Shown: positions 27,642-37,020, counted from the stretch's first letter. The stretch: DNA of 64,000 nt from Synechococcus sp. CC9902 (GCF_000012505.1 NC_007513.1:558001-622000); one strand, 5' to 3'. Notes: a model not told the origin generated them from the sequence alone. A program made the numbers and translations.

Positions 27642-28523
27642 ATGCGTTGTCCGAACCATCTCCTTCTCCAGCTCGATCAGGGCCACCGGCTGAGGGAGCG
27701 AAGCGGTTATCGCGGCCGCTTCGCTCCATCTCCAACTGGTGTTCTGCATTTCGGCAATCTCCAGACGGCTCTGCTGTCTTGGCTTCAGGCCCGCTGCTGC
27801 GGAGGTGAGTGGTTCCTGAGAATTGATGACCTCGATACCCCAAGGAATCGACCGGAATCGCTGTTGCGGATTCAATCCGATTTGCTTTGGCTTGGCTTGC
27901 ACTGGGACGGCCAGCCCATTTTGCAAAGTTCCCGGCTTGGGATCTACAACTCGTGGTTGTCATCTCTTCGACGCAGTGGCCTTGTGTTTGCCTGCCGCTG
28001 TTCCCGCCGCGATCTGGCTGGCGAGTCGATCTATCCTGGGACGTGTCGAGCGATTGATGCGGGTTGGGGATGGCGGGCGCAACGTCTACCGAGTTGGCGT
28101 TTACGGGTGCCTGAGCACAACCCCTTTGGCAGTGGAGATGTGGTTGTACGACGTGCCGACGGTTTTATCGCTTACCAGCTCGCCACAGTGATCGATGAAC
28201 TGTCTTTTGGAATCACTGATGTGGTTCGTGGCAACGATCTCCAAGATGCGTTGCCAGCCCAACGCAGTCTTTATGCAGCGTTAGGGCAAAAGCCGCCTCG
28301 GTTTTGGCATGGACCTTTGCTTTACGACGACGATGGGCAAAAGCTTTCGAAGCGAGAATCCAGTGCTGGTTTGGATGTTGCTCGCTTAAATGGTGAAGAC
28401 CCCGCCCACGTGATTGGTCAATTGGCGGCCGGCCTCGGTTTGGTCCCGATGGGAACGCGTCTTTCGTTAGACGAACTGTTGTCCGACGTCCGTGATGCCA
28501 GCACTCTCCCCCTGAATTCTTAA
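27642..28523 (+). CDS. gluQ: Glutamyl-Q tRNA(Asp) synthetase
   Basis: GluRS paralogue without an anticodon-binding domain, which adds glutamate to queuosine 34 of tRNA-Asp. 293 residues. RFAPSPTGVLHFGNLQTAL carries the HIGH-type motif (HFGN); the zinc-site cysteines lie in CRCSRRDL and YPGTC; the KMSKS-type loop is KLSKRES. The N-terminal ~26 residues before the catalytic motif are longer than average, but the ATG directly after the terminator is the only ATG. Expected only if queuosine is made or salvaged. Confidence 0.92.
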   Translation: MRCPNHLLLQLDQGHRLRERSGYRGRFAPSPTGVLHFGNLQTALLSWLQARCCGGEWFLRIDDLDTPRNRPESLLRIQSDLLWLGLHWDGQPILQSSRLGIYNSWLSSLRRSGLVFACRCSRRDLAGESIYPGTCRAIDAGWGWRAQRLPSWRLRVPEHNPFGSGDVVVRRADGFIAYQLATVIDELSFGITDVVRGNDLQDALPAQRSLYAALGQKPPRFWHGPLLYDDDGQKLSKRESSAGLDVARLNGEDPAHVIGQLAAGLGLVPMGTRLSLDELLSDVRDASTLPLNS

Positions 28524-28589
28524 GGAAGGATTCGGGATCACCGGCAACGAATCGACCCATATTGATAGTCATTCCAGTCCTAGCAGTCC

Positions 28590-28778
28590 ATGTCGACTTG
28601 CACGATTTGCGGTGGCAGCGGCGTTCAACGTGTGTCTAGCCAGCGTTCACGCACTTGCCTTGTCTGTCTTGGTCAAGGCATTCTTTCAGCGGCAACGAAG
28701 CCAGCCCCTCTGAGTCACCAGCCTGGTGCCGTTCCAAGTTTGAAGGATTTGAGCTGTCTCACCAAGCCAAGAACCTGA
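28590..28778 (+). CDS. Small zinc-finger-like protein (CxxCxGxG type)
   Basis: 62 residues. Two half-sites, CTICGGSG at residues 4-11 and CLVCLGQG at 23-30, form a DnaJ-type (CxxCxGxG)2 zinc-binding unit, followed by a Pro/Ser-rich tail. It is a stand-alone finger, perhaps a chaperone-like or redox partner; this is inference. The ORF is short, but the paired CxxC motifs are unlikely by chance. Confidence 0.7.
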   Translation: MSTCTICGGSGVQRVSSQRSRTCLVCLGQGILSAATKPAPLSHQPGAVPSLKDLSCLTKPRT

Positions 28779-28781
28779 TCT

Positions 28782-28901
28782 TCAACCCAACGGTGCTTTT
28801 TCTTTGTTGCGCAGCACGAACAGAGTTGCAGTGCCGACAACCACCAGCAGTGGTACCGCTGTGAACAGCAGCAGGGCAATTGCGGAATAATCGGTATACA
28901 C
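28782..28901 (-). CDS. 39-residue single-span membrane protein
   Basis: GTG start at 28901, 39 residues: a short polar N-terminus (MYTDYS), one hydrophobic helix (about residues 7-31) and a basic tail RNKEKAPLG. The shape is that of the low-molecular-mass subunits of photosystem or cytochrome complexes, but it does not match PsbX, PsbM, PsbT, PetG, PetN or PsaM as I know them. There is no strong ribosome site, and an upstream in-frame stop at 28935-28937 leaves GTG as the only start. It converges with the zinc-finger gene, 3 bp away. Confidence 0.55.
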   Translation of the reverse strand: MYTDYSAIALLLFTAVPLLVVVGTATLFVLRNKEKAPLG

Positions 28902-29314
28902 GGTGGAGCTTTTGCTCGAACTGCGGCCACTATCTCAGGAAATGGACGTTGCCCCCCCTGATTGTTTGCACCGAAACAGTTGTCTCCGATACGGTTCGTT
29001 TGAGTTCAGCATGTGCTGTGATCGCCCTGACGGTAATGACGTTTTTTGCTCCCGATGTCAGTGCCCAGGGGTTTGAACGTTTGAACAGCGACGCTATTCG
29101 TTGTTTGCAAACCGGGGATCGAGGAATCTGCCAGCGCGCTCTGAACAACGCTGAAGTGCTGCAAAGGCTTGCTTCAAATCGGCAGGCTTATCCCTGTCAA
29201 ACCTTGCTTCTTGGGGTTCAAGCCGACCTCATTCTTCAGCAGTTGGGAGATGGTCGCGGTGATCGAGCGATCTCAGATCTCCAGGAAGCGCGACGCGGCT
29301 GTCCTGGCCTGTGA
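28880..29314 (+). CDS. Unrecognised exported protein
   Basis: The frame from ATG 28880 gives 144 residues. A hydrophobic segment followed by PDVSAQG (about residues 44-64) is a good signal peptide with cleavage after Ser-Ala. The true start is probably a TTG at 28949 or 29000, since the first ~23 codons overlap the antisense small membrane protein gene and look unrelated. The mature ~80 residues are helical, with Cys in AIRCLQTGDRGICQRAL, PCQTLL and RGCPGL, so disulfides in the periplasm are likely. Function unknown. Confidence 0.68.
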   Translation: MRNNRYTRWSFCSNCGHYLRKWTLPPLIVCTETVVSDTVRLSSACAVIALTVMTFFAPDVSAQGFERLNSDAIRCLQTGDRGICQRALNNAEVLQRLASNRQAYPCQTLLLGVQADLILQQLGDGRGDRAISDLQEARRGCPGL

Positions 29315-29394
29315 GGGTTGATCAAAAGATTGTGAATGTAGCCATATCGATATTTTCAAGATGTTTTGAATAACCTTTGTGGTGGTTGTTGAAA

Positions 29395-29598
29395 TCAATT
29401 TTGTTTTTCGTTGATGAAATCTGCAAAGGAGTGAGACGCAATTGTTTCAAAATAGTCATCGACAATTTCAACGGCATTCATGCCTTCATTGGCATTGATA
29501 ATGCAGCTCACATAACACGCGATCGCATCGCCTAACGTCTCGAATCGTTCCACAGGAATGGATTGATTGCCGTCGTCGAAGAGAACCTCAAAGGTCAT
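29395..29598 (-). CDS. Small acidic protein (67 aa), unrecognised
   Basis: 67 residues, strongly acidic, with no membrane segment. It opens MTFEVLFDDGNQSIPVERF and has two helices rich in Ala, Ile and Asp. Lower GC than the neighbours, in a small accessory region. No family recognised. Protein-like composition and a clean ATG support it, but only moderately. Confidence 0.55.
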   Translation of the reverse strand: MTFEVLFDDGNQSIPVERFETLGDAIACYVSCIINANEGMNAVEIVDDYFETIASHSFADFINEKQN

Positions 29599-29877
29599 CG
29601 TTCATATAGGCACGATGGATGCATGAGACTAATTGATCGTTCTTGCGGTGATTTTTAAGGTGTTGGAAGGTTGGTCATTCCTTCGTCTGCCTGTCTTGAA
29701 GTCAAGGAACAATAATGGGGTTGGTTTGGATGTCGGTGTCCAGCTCGATTCAGACTCTTTTTCTGCCATGCATTTGTTGAAGTGCCAATTGCTTCGATTC
29801 GACTAGCGCAGCAGCCTTCGGCTTGCATCCACGTCTTGGCCTCGAGGCCGTTAACGTTGCCGAAATAAAGTCTGACA

Positions 29878-30432
29878 ATGGCGATTTACGACGGAGTCTT
29901 GAATGTCGTTTTACGAAATCCATTCGAAGACAAAAGTAAGTTTTTTAAAAAATCTCAATATGTTTTTGGTCCAAGGTTTATTTTAGGGACTGTATTTGCG
30001 TTTGTTGGTGTATTTGGTTTCGCAACATCTGGTCTTGTTTGGGAATTTAAGGGTATTGAGCTTGGTCTCACCGCACTAATAACTTCTTTCATCGCGCTTC
30101 TTTTCAGCATCGTATTTTTATTTCCATTTTCGAAGCCGAAAGAAGAACAACCTTCTAGACAAAACAATATCGTAAAAGTAAAAACTACTCCATCCCAAGC
30201 ATCATCTGAAGCTGTGGCCATTGACTCGGTTGAGTCCGTTATTACAACGGCCGAAGAAATTCGTACACAACTTGCATTGAGTGAAAAGGAGAAGCCTGAA
30301 ATTGTTATGGTCAATTTTTCTACAAATCATTTGCTTCCTGGAAGCTCTTTGCTCCCATCAAAGAGAAAAGCTGGTAAATCGTTAGATACCTTTCGTGAAA
30401 CAGCTAAATCCCTTTACAAAAGTGAAGCTTAG
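29878..30432 (+). CDS. Unrecognised two-span membrane protein, low GC
   Basis: 184 residues. Two hydrophobic segments at about 34-55 and 62-84 form a hairpin. A ~100-residue cytosolic-looking tail follows, rich in Ser, Lys and Glu, with helix-forming stretches (VESVITTAEEIRTQLAL). AT-rich codon use contrasts with the housekeeping genes. Stands alone, facing the convergent sdhB. No function proposed. Confidence 0.65.
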   Translation: MAIYDGVLNVVLRNPFEDKSKFFKKSQYVFGPRFILGTVFAFVGVFGFATSGLVWEFKGIELGLTALITSFIALLFSIVFLFPFSKPKEEQPSRQNNIVKVKTTPSQASSEAVAIDSVESVITTAEEIRTQLALSEKEKPEIVMVNFSTNHLLPGSSLLPSKRKAGKSLDTFRETAKSLYKSEA

Positions 30433-30483
30433 ATCTTTTCAGTTTTCAAATATTTGGGGTCTCGGAATTAACTCATAGACTTT

Positions 30484-31209
30484 TTATATTTTCTCTTTAT
30501 GCATCCAACTAATCCAGTCTGCTGAAATTTCCTGAGGGCAAACTGCTTCGCATTCCAAATTGCTGCTACAGCTTCCGAATCCCTCTTGTTCCATTCGAAG
30601 TTGCATCGTCCTTGCCCGTGTGGATCGTTCTGGCTGTCCTTGGGGCAGTTGGCCGAGGTGAGCCAGTTTTGCCGCTACAAAAAGGCTGGCTGAGGCATTG
30701 CGACAACTGGCAACGCAAGCACCACAGCCGATGCATGTCGCTGTATCGAATGCCTTTAATGCTTGTTGTTGACCAATGGGTTGGGCGTTGGCATCAGGCG
30801 CCTGTCCTGTTCCAGTTGAGCAATAGCCCCCAGCCGCAATAATGCGATCCAATGCTGATCGGTCCACCATCAAGTCTTGGATGGTGGGAAATGCATTGGC
30901 TTTCCATGGCGCCAGAGTGATGGCAGCACCGTCGGAAAATTCTCTGAGATAAAGCTGGCAAACGGATGTGGCTGTGCGTGGTCCATGGCCTTGGCCATTG
31001 ACGAGAAAACCGCAACTACCGCAAATCCCTTCTCGACAATCATGCTCAAAACTGACAGGTCGTAGTCCGCTACTGATCAGCTGTTCATTCAGTTGATCGA
31101 GGGCCTCTAGCAGGGAGAGATCAGACGACACATTCTCCAAAATATGAGTTTCATAGGAGCCCAAATCCGAGGCTGTTGTTTGCCGCCAAATCCGCAAGGT
31201 GAGTTTCAT
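30484..31209 (-). CDS. sdhB: Succinate dehydrogenase/fumarate reductase iron-sulfur subunit
   Basis: 241 residues. Electron-transfer subunit with three clusters: 2Fe-2S in the N-terminal ferredoxin domain ([11 protein letters not shown] plus a later Cys in TSVCQL), 4Fe-4S in [11 protein letters not shown], and 3Fe-4S in [14 protein letters not shown]. The ATG at 31209 overlaps the sdhA stop (ATGA), so the longer frame upstream is not used. Its quinone-site contacts would be with the SdhC anchor. Last gene of sdhCAB. Confidence 0.94.
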   Translation of the reverse strand: MKLTLRIWRQTTASDLGSYETHILENVSSDLSLLEALDQLNEQLISSGLRPVSFEHDCREGICGSCGFLVNGQGHGPRTATSVCQLYLREFSDGAAITLAPWKANAFPTIQDLMVDRSALDRIIAAGGYCSTGTGQAPDANAQPIGQQQALKAFDTATCIGCGACVASCRNASASLFVAAKLAHLGQLPQGQPERSTRARTMQLRMEQEGFGSCSSNLECEAVCPQEISADWISWMHKEKI

Positions 31210-33122
31210 TTGTAGCTGCGGGTGCTGGGTTTCAAGGTGGTGAACTGCAATGCTTCTGTATGACGGATCGGTGTGCCATTGGCGTTGTGCTCCCACGCTG
31301 CGATATGGGCAAAGTTGGCGTCGTCTCGCAACGCTTCGCCTTCTGCACTTTGATGCTCTTCGCGGAAATGGGCGCCGCAGGATTCCTCTCGAGCCAACGC
31401 ATCGCGCAGCATCAGGTCTGCAAGTCCGAAGAAGTCACTCACCCGTAGTGCTTTTTCGAGTTCGGCATTTGGTCCATGGGCTTCGCCTGGTACGCGCACC
31501 TCGTGTTGGAAGCGTTCGGAGAGGGCTGCCACAGCTTGAAGACCCTGCTTTAAGCCCTTCTCATGACGACTGATGCCGCAGTGATTGATCATGATGGCGC
31601 CAAGGTCTCGATGGAAGCTGTCCACTGGAGTGTTGCCTTGGCTGTTGAGCAGGTTGTCGATGCGGGATTGGGTGCAGTCGAGGGCTTCTCGACAAGCTGG
31701 ATGATCGTCTTGAATCTGTTCCCCTGCATGCCCTGCGAGCCAGCTCGTTACTGTCGATGGCGCAATGAAATATCCATCGGCCAGTCCCTGCATTAAGGCA
31801 CTTGCCCCCAGGCGATTCGCACCATGTTCGGAGTAGTTGGCCTCGCCCAGAACAAACAATCCCGGAATCGAACTCATCAGTTGATAATCCACCCATAGTC
31901 CTCCCATCGTGTAGTGCGGAGCTGGGTAAATCCGCATCGGTTTCTGATACGGATCGTCGCCGCTGATGCGCTCATACATCGTCATTAAATTGCCGTATCG
32001 CGCGGCGATGGTGTCGCGTCCCTCATTCGCAATGGCGTCGTTGAGATCGAGGTACACCGACCGTCCCCCAGGGCCCACACCGCGGCCTGCATTGCAGAGT
32101 TCCCGGGCCCGCCGGGACGCAACATCGCGAGGCGTCATGTTTCCGTAGGTGGGATACATCCGCTCGAGGAAATAATCCCTTTCCTCTTCCGGAATCTCAT
32201 TGGCTGGACGCTGATCCCCAGCCCGTTTGGGCAACCAGATCCGCCCGTCATTGCGAAGACTTTCGCTCATGAGCGTCAGCTTGCTTTGGAAGGCATCACC
32301 GCTCGGAATGCACGTCGGATGGATCTGGGTGAAGCAGGGGTTGGCGAAGAGGGCGCCCTTTCGATGGGCACGCCAAATGGCGCTGGCGTTGGATTTCAAC
32401 GCATTGGTTGAGAGGAAGTACACGTTGCTATAGCCACCACTGCAGAGCAGGACGGTCCGGGCGGTATGCACCTCAAGCTCACCGGTCAGTAGGTGTCGGG
32501 CCACCACGCCGCGGGCCATGCCATCGATGGTGATCAGCTCCAGAACGTCGCGGCGTGTGAGCAAGCGCACGCGTCCAAGTTCCACCTGGCGCATCAAGGC
32601 TTGATAGGCCCCATACAGCAACTGTTGCCCCGTCTGTCCGCGGGCATAAAAGGTGCGGCTCACCAATGCACCCCCAAAACTTCGGGTGGCCAAGCTTCCG
32701 CCGTATTCCCGAGCGAATGGAACCCCTTGGGCGACACACTGATCAATGATGCCGCTGCTGATTTCGGCCAGCCGCTGACAACCGGCTTCGCGGGCTCGGA
32801 AGTCGCCCCCTTTCAGCGTGTCGCTGAACAGTCGACTGATGCTGTCGCCATCGACCGCCACGGCACGGGCGGCATTAATGCCCCCTTGAGCTGCCACCGA
32901 ATGGGCGCGCCGTGGGCTGTCATGGAAGCTCAGCACCGTCACCCGGTAACCCTGTTGGGCCAGAGTTGCAGCGGTTGAGGCTCCCGCAAGACCAGTGCCA
33001 ACGACAAGGATGTCGATTTGGCTTTTGCGCAGTGGACTGATCAGTGGACTCGTTTCGCGGGTGCGACGCCAGGCGTCCGCTAGCGGGCCTGAGGGCAGGC
33101 GTGGATCGGGTAAGCCACTCAT
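31206..33122 (-). CDS. sdhA: Succinate dehydrogenase/fumarate reductase flavoprotein subunit
   Basis: 638 residues. FAD-linked catalytic subunit that oxidises succinate. FAD-binding fold [20 protein letters not shown] near residue 38; [15 protein letters not shown] with the family's flavinylation-site His; the substrate-site [11 protein letters not shown] near 280; and the catalytic-Arg region [12 protein letters not shown] near 350. Length and the order C-A-B are of the Bacillus/epsilonproteobacterial type. The ATG at 33122 overlaps the sdhC stop. Confidence 0.95.
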   Translation of the reverse strand: MSGLPDPRLPSGPLADAWRRTRETSPLISPLRKSQIDILVVGTGLAGASTAATLAQQGYRVTVLSFHDSPRRAHSVAAQGGINAARAVAVDGDSISRLFSDTLKGGDFRAREAGCQRLAEISSGIIDQCVAQGVPFAREYGGSLATRSFGGALVSRTFYARGQTGQQLLYGAYQALMRQVELGRVRLLTRRDVLELITIDGMARGVVARHLLTGELEVHTARTVLLCSGGYSNVYFLSTNALKSNASAIWRAHRKGALFANPCFTQIHPTCIPSGDAFQSKLTLMSESLRNDGRIWLPKRAGDQRPANEIPEEERDYFLERMYPTYGNMTPRDVASRRARELCNAGRGVGPGGRSVYLDLNDAIANEGRDTIAARYGNLMTMYERISGDDPYQKPMRIYPAPHYTMGGLWVDYQLMSSIPGLFVLGEANYSEHGANRLGASALMQGLADGYFIAPSTVTSWLAGHAGEQIQDDHPACREALDCTQSRIDNLLNSQGNTPVDSFHRDLGAIMINHCGISRHEKGLKQGLQAVAALSERFQHEVRVPGEAHGPNAELEKALRVSDFFGLADLMLRDALAREESCGAHFREEHQSAEGEALRDDANFAHIAAWEHNANGTPIRHTEALQFTTLKPSTRSYK

Positions 33123-33745
33123 GCTCCGACATCCAGGGCCAGCCCCAGGCTGATCAGGAGAAACCCCCCGCTCACGAGCGCTGCAAGCATCCGTCCGCCG
33201 AATCGAATCGAGCTCTTGTTGGAAGGATCCAGCCAACCCAAGCTGCGATGGGCTGCCTCAGCCCCGTGAACGAGATGCAGTCCGATTGCCAAAGCACCAA
33301 GGCAGTACATCGCAAGGCTGAAGGGCTGTTGCAGCACATGCACCAAGGCCTCTCGCTCGTGACCATCCAATGGGCGTGGAAAACGAAGCTGCTGCAAATG
33401 GAGCCCGATAAAGCCCAGCGTGATCACGCCAGCGATTGTTTTGCTTCGACTCGCCCAGGCGGCAAGCGGTTCGCCGCGTCGACTGACGAGGTCTGCCGTA
33501 TTTCCGGCCTGTCGATTACGAAGTGCCTTTTGAAGGCTCAGGCTGATGTGGAGAAAGCTGGTGAGCCCAAGCCCAAGTTCCAAGGGCCTCAACCAGAGAT
33601 TGTGGTGCAACCCACTCGCATAGGCCTCAAAGCTGGCCGGCGCTCCGAGGACAGACGTCAAACCTCCCAGATGAACCACAAGAAACAACACGAGTAGGAG
33701 GCCGCTCAGGGCGTTGGCGTTTCGAATCGTGCTAGTAAGAGTCAT
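33119..33745 (-). CDS. sdhC: Succinate dehydrogenase cytochrome b subunit (type B anchor)
   Basis: 208 residues with five hydrophobic helices, as in the single large cytochrome b558 anchor of Bacillus and epsilonproteobacteria, which binds two hemes. Candidate heme His residues: LVVHLGG near 25, GLHHN near 47, LHISLS near 66, GLHLQQ near 115 and [16 protein letters not shown] near 157. First gene of sdhCAB on the minus strand; the promoter must lie in the 33746-33893 gap, shared with the divergent channel gene. Confidence 0.88.
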   Translation of the reverse strand: MTLTSTIRNANALSGLLLVLFLVVHLGGLTSVLGAPASFEAYASGLHHNLWLRPLELGLGLTSFLHISLSLQKALRNRQAGNTADLVSRRGEPLAAWASRSKTIAGVITLGFIGLHLQQLRFPRPLDGHEREALVHVLQQPFSLAMYCLGALAIGLHLVHGAEAAHRSLGWLDPSNKSSIRFGGRMLAALVSGGFLLISLGLALDVGA

Positions 33746-33950
33746 CCAGGCGGAATGCAGCAGAGGGTGAGATCTGTCGTTCGGGGCGTTCCCCTAAGGG
33801 TCGCAAATGGAGTTCGGCCGGCAAAGCATTGAATCAACACTCAATTCAACGCAACGTTGCTGGTGCCTAGGCAGAACGTCGATCGGTTTTTAGGGTGATG
33901 GTTGTGGCTCAGTTCAGGCCCTGATTTTTATACGCCGTCGCCTTCGTTGG

Positions 33951-34967
33951 TTGGTTGTCCTTGTGGCGGCGACATGCGTTTGCACGTTGATTTTTGGTTT
34001 GTGGAAGCCAGCGGCTCCACTCCCTCGCGATGTTGCCGTTGCCCAGCCCATCGATTGGGAACTATCACAAGCCAAAACGGTCTCCCCCGAGCTTCCTGAA
34101 CTCAATGTTGGGGTTTATGTCACCAACATCAATAACATCGATCTTCTCGATGATCAGTTCTCGATTGAGATGCTGCTTTGGACCGAATGGGCTGGAGATC
34201 CGGCCATCAATCCCAGCGATGACCTGATGGTTCTTAATGGAATTTACGACGGTGATATACAACGTTTTGAACGTGTGAGTCGTGAGAATCGTCTCGATAC
34301 AACTTGGAGTTTGTACCGCGTTCGTTCATCTGTCGTTAAACATTGGCGGCTTCAACGTTATCCTTTTGATACACAGATTCTCCATGTCAATATTGGGTTA
34401 GAGAATCCATTACAACCCATCAATCTTGGCTTAACCCAAGAGAATAGTTTTTCAATTAATCCAGGCCTTTTGTTGTCGGGTTGGAGCCTGGACCAGCCCA
34501 GCTCCTACGTCTCTAGTATTAGTTTGATGAGTGATCTTGGTCAGCCCCTTGATGAAAGTGTTGTGATTCGCCGTCAATCAACAGTGTCTTTTGATTTGCC
34601 CATTCAACGAAGGAGCTTGTTGTTTGTGGCTCCTGATTTCTTGGGTTATATGTTGGCTGTTGGATTGTGTTGTATGAGCTTATTAATTACTCATAGTCGA
34701 GATGATCTGATTCTTGCTGCAGTTGTATCTGCCGGTGGAAACTATGTATTTATTGCTGGAAATCTCCCCGTTACGGCGATGACTGGGTTTATCGGAAATT
34801 TGCAGCTCATCATTTTCTTGGGAATTTTATATGTGGTTGCTGCTGACGAAATGATCGATAATCAATTAACGCACTACAGCCAGCGTATTTCGCGAATTTT
34901 ACGTGTTTTGCTTTTGCCCAGTTACGTCGGAATCACCATTCTTGGCATTGCCTTAATCATTCCCTAA
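33951..34967 (+). CDS. Pentameric ligand-gated ion channel (Cys-loop-like) homologue
   Basis: 338 residues from a TTG start. After an N-terminal signal-like segment comes a beta-rich extracellular domain with the pLGIC hallmarks: VGVYVTNINNIDLLDDQFSI near 53-72, the WTEW segment near 77, and YPFDTQIL at 137-144 (the prokaryotic form of the Cys-loop region, without cysteines). Four membrane helices follow: M1 about 222-246, M2 about 252-270 ending at NLP, M3 about 275-298 and M4 about 317-338. Topology and motifs fit GLIC/ELIC-type channels. The frame is open to 33894 without ATG; RRRLRW just before the TTG would make a better signal n-region, so the real start may be a rare codon upstream. 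It forms a unit with the binding protein gene 10 bp downstream. Confidence 0.85.
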   Translation: MVVLVAATCVCTLIFGLWKPAAPLPRDVAVAQPIDWELSQAKTVSPELPELNVGVYVTNINNIDLLDDQFSIEMLLWTEWAGDPAINPSDDLMVLNGIYDGDIQRFERVSRENRLDTTWSLYRVRSSVVKHWRLQRYPFDTQILHVNIGLENPLQPINLGLTQENSFSINPGLLLSGWSLDQPSSYVSSISLMSDLGQPLDESVVIRRQSTVSFDLPIQRRSLLFVAPDFLGYMLAVGLCCMSLLITHSRDDLILAAVVSAGGNYVFIAGNLPVTAMTGFIGNLQLIIFLGILYVVAADEMIDNQLTHYSQRISRILRVLLLPSYVGITILGIALIIP

Positions 34968-34977
34968 TAGAAATCTT

Positions 34978-36057
34978 ATGGAACCATCGTCTGAGAAATT
35001 GTCAGCAGACCATCCCCATGGTTTATGGACGCTCGTGACAACGGCGATCTCTCTTGTCTTGCTGCTCGTTGGTGGTTTATTAATCCAGCCACGTTTGGTG
35101 GAGCGTCGGACCAGGATTGATGACCAATTCATCCTCACCCCGACGGAAGTAGCGGCCTTGCCTTCTGAAACTCTCGTGGTGGTTTTAGATCGCGAGGATG
35201 GTCAAGATCAAAATGATTTCAAATACAAGCTTCTACAACTGATCCTTCAGCGCAGTGGGCAGCCCTATGCCATGGGTTTTAGCACCATGATTCAGTCGCA
35301 AGATGAAGCGGTCGAAGCTATTTCCCATGGGTTTGATTCTCAACGAAATCCGATGGGGCTCACCGTGGGGGTTTATGGCGCTGGTGCTGCCCTCAATGAG
35401 CATTTGCATCCGATCGAAATCCCCGTGGCTGGCGGAGTTTTGGGTTTGCGGGCTGGCTGGACCTACCGAGAGGAATTGCCAGTACTCGCCACGATTCAAG
35501 AGATCAGCGATCTCCAAGATATTGTTCTTTTGCAAGGCTTGGGATGGAGCGATGTGGAGATATTTGATGCGGCAGGTTTACGTACATATACAGCTCGTCC
35601 AGAGGAACTCTTTCGGTTAGTTGACAATCGTCGTGTGCAACTGTTTCCGCGCGGGATTGCAGAATTAGAGGATGAGGAGCCCGTTGTTCGTGCTTCTACG
35701 AGCCGCACTGTGCTGGATCCATATCTTTTGATTGCCTATCCATTTGCAGGGTTTTTCTATGTTGCCCCTGATAATCAGCGTTTAGCTCAGGCTATTCGAT
35801 CTGGTTTTGAACGTGCTATGGAGGATGGCTCCTATCAAGAGCTCATTGATCAAACTGTGTTCACTCCTTGGCTTAAAAAGTACCTTAATCTCGCAAAACG
35901 AAAAGTAATTGTCCTAAATAATCCAAATGCGGCTGAGGTTTTGTCCGCGGTTAATCCCGGTCACTGGATTGTGCCTTGGCATAAGCTTTTACAGGGCACC
36001 ATGAACCGTGGTGAAGAACTCTGCACTGTGCAGCAGCTAAAGGCATTGTGCGATTAA
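34978..36057 (+). CDS. Membrane-anchored periplasmic binding-type (SBP_bac_3-like) protein
   Basis: 359 residues. One N-terminal membrane helix (about 17-38), then a type II periplasmic-binding fold. Family stretches seen: VGVYGAG, VLGLRAGWTYRE, LLQGLGWSDVEIF, ELFRLVDNRRVQLFPRGIAE, and AYPFAGFFYVAPDN before the closing helix. No cytosolic signalling domain follows, so it is a tethered ligand-binding protein facing the periplasm. It starts 10 bp after the channel gene and is followed by a strong terminator. Inference: it captures or senses a small solute for the channel. Confidence 0.82.
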   Translation: MEPSSEKLSADHPHGLWTLVTTAISLVLLLVGGLLIQPRLVERRTRIDDQFILTPTEVAALPSETLVVVLDREDGQDQNDFKYKLLQLILQRSGQPYAMGFSTMIQSQDEAVEAISHGFDSQRNPMGLTVGVYGAGAALNEHLHPIEIPVAGGVLGLRAGWTYREELPVLATIQEISDLQDIVLLQGLGWSDVEIFDAAGLRTYTARPEELFRLVDNRRVQLFPRGIAELEDEEPVVRASTSRTVLDPYLLIAYPFAGFFYVAPDNQRLAQAIRSGFERAMEDGSYQELIDQTVFTPWLKKYLNLAKRKVIVLNNPNAAEVLSAVNPGHWIVPWHKLLQGTMNRGEELCTVQQLKALCD

Positions 36058-36095
36058 AAGATCTTGAACGATCAGTTCAAGATCTTTGTTATTTG
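36057..36095 (+). terminator. Strong intrinsic terminator after channel/binding-protein unit
   Basis: Perfect 13-bp arms, AAAGATCTTGAAC (36057-36069) and GTTCAAGATCTTT (36075-36087), with a 5-nt loop GATCA and a T-rich tail (GTTATTTG). It overlaps the last base of the stop codon. The symmetry means it could also stop transcripts from the minus-strand gene at 36123. Confidence 0.85.
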
Positions 36096-36122
36096 TAATT
36101 AGGGCTGTGCTTCGTTCGGTAC

Positions 36123-36512
36123 TTAAAGTGCGGTCACCATTTGCTTGAATACATCGCTTTCGGTATCTTCCGCCATATCTCGAAGTAGTTCTTTGCTGTC
36201 TTCACCAAGGTTTTCAAGGGTTTTTGCGGTGTAATCAAAGTTGTCAAAAATTGTCTCGACAGACCACACATAATTATTCTCAATCGCGTAGCTGCAAATG
36301 CTTTTTACAACCTCATCTTGCGTGGCTCGGATGCCTTTTTTCCAGAGGTCATCAATAATAAAGTCGACGGTGATAGATCCTTCAAGCATCGGATCAAGAT
36401 CGAACGCCAGGATGCAGCCGAGCTCATTAAACGTGTCGACCCATGAACTGTTGCCTGCGAGGCAGTCTTTGATAATGGAATGAGCCTCTTGCTTCGTGGT
36501 CACGAGATACAA
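36123..36512 (-). CDS. Unrecognised acidic protein, low GC
   Basis: 129 residues, acidic, predicted all-helical, no membrane segment. It begins MYLVTTKQEAHSIIKDCL and has conserved-looking core stretches such as GSITVDFIIDDLWKKG. AT-rich, in a low-GC region between the channel unit and tRNA-Thr. No family recognised and no function proposed. Confidence 0.6.
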   Translation of the reverse strand: MYLVTTKQEAHSIIKDCLAGNSSWVDTFNELGCILAFDLDPMLEGSITVDFIIDDLWKKGIRATQDEVVKSICSYAIENNYVWSVETIFDNFDYTAKTLENLGEDSKELLRDMAEDTESDVFKQMVTAL

Positions 36513-37020
36513 CGTTGAATGCTTTGTTTTTAGAGCATCCTTGCTTTGCTTGCTGCGATATTTAGGAAGACTTCAACTCCTTCCATCTAAAGCCATTAAA
36601 AATGTTACATATCTCATGCCGTTCCCGCCTCGCTCATGTCTTCCAACTGGCTTTTGTTTCTTAAGATAGTAGTGGTATTTGTTTAAGCTAACTTTCCCGG
36701 CCATGGTTTTAATATCGAATAAATCAGTGCTATGGCGGAAGTTAGATTTGAAGTTGAGCATCATTCCCTGTCTCAATGCAGGATTAGCAATCAGTCTCTT
36801 CTGCTCGGTGTCGAGATTGAAATGTCAGGAAGGGCGCTATTGATGATGCAGGGTTGTATCTCAATGGATGTTCTACTGATTCATCGCTATGAGGACTATC
36901 TTCGAAGGAAAGAGTAATAGGGCAGTGTATTTTGCTCCAGCCTTGGAGCCATAAGCTTCAACGTATTTCATTATTTTGTAGATATTGATTCTCGGTTGCT
37001 ACTAAAATTTCGATGTATGT
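36513..37020. other. Low-GC intergenic stretch with only weak open frames
   Basis: About 500 bp. Two short overlapping antisense frames exist, 36573-36776 (minus; basic, possibly starting at an internal Met) and 36732-36917 (plus, 61 codons). Neither has a convincing ribosome site, and at most one can be real. I see no RNA gene, terminator or transposase fragment. Confidence 0.4.

Noticed and set aside
33044..33697. 217-codon plus-strand frame opposite sdhC and sdhA
   Set aside because: Antisense shadow of two well-supported genes; no domain and no ribosome site.
36732..36917. 61-codon plus-strand frame
   Set aside because: No ribosome site, overlaps an antisense frame of equal quality, and no recognisable pattern.
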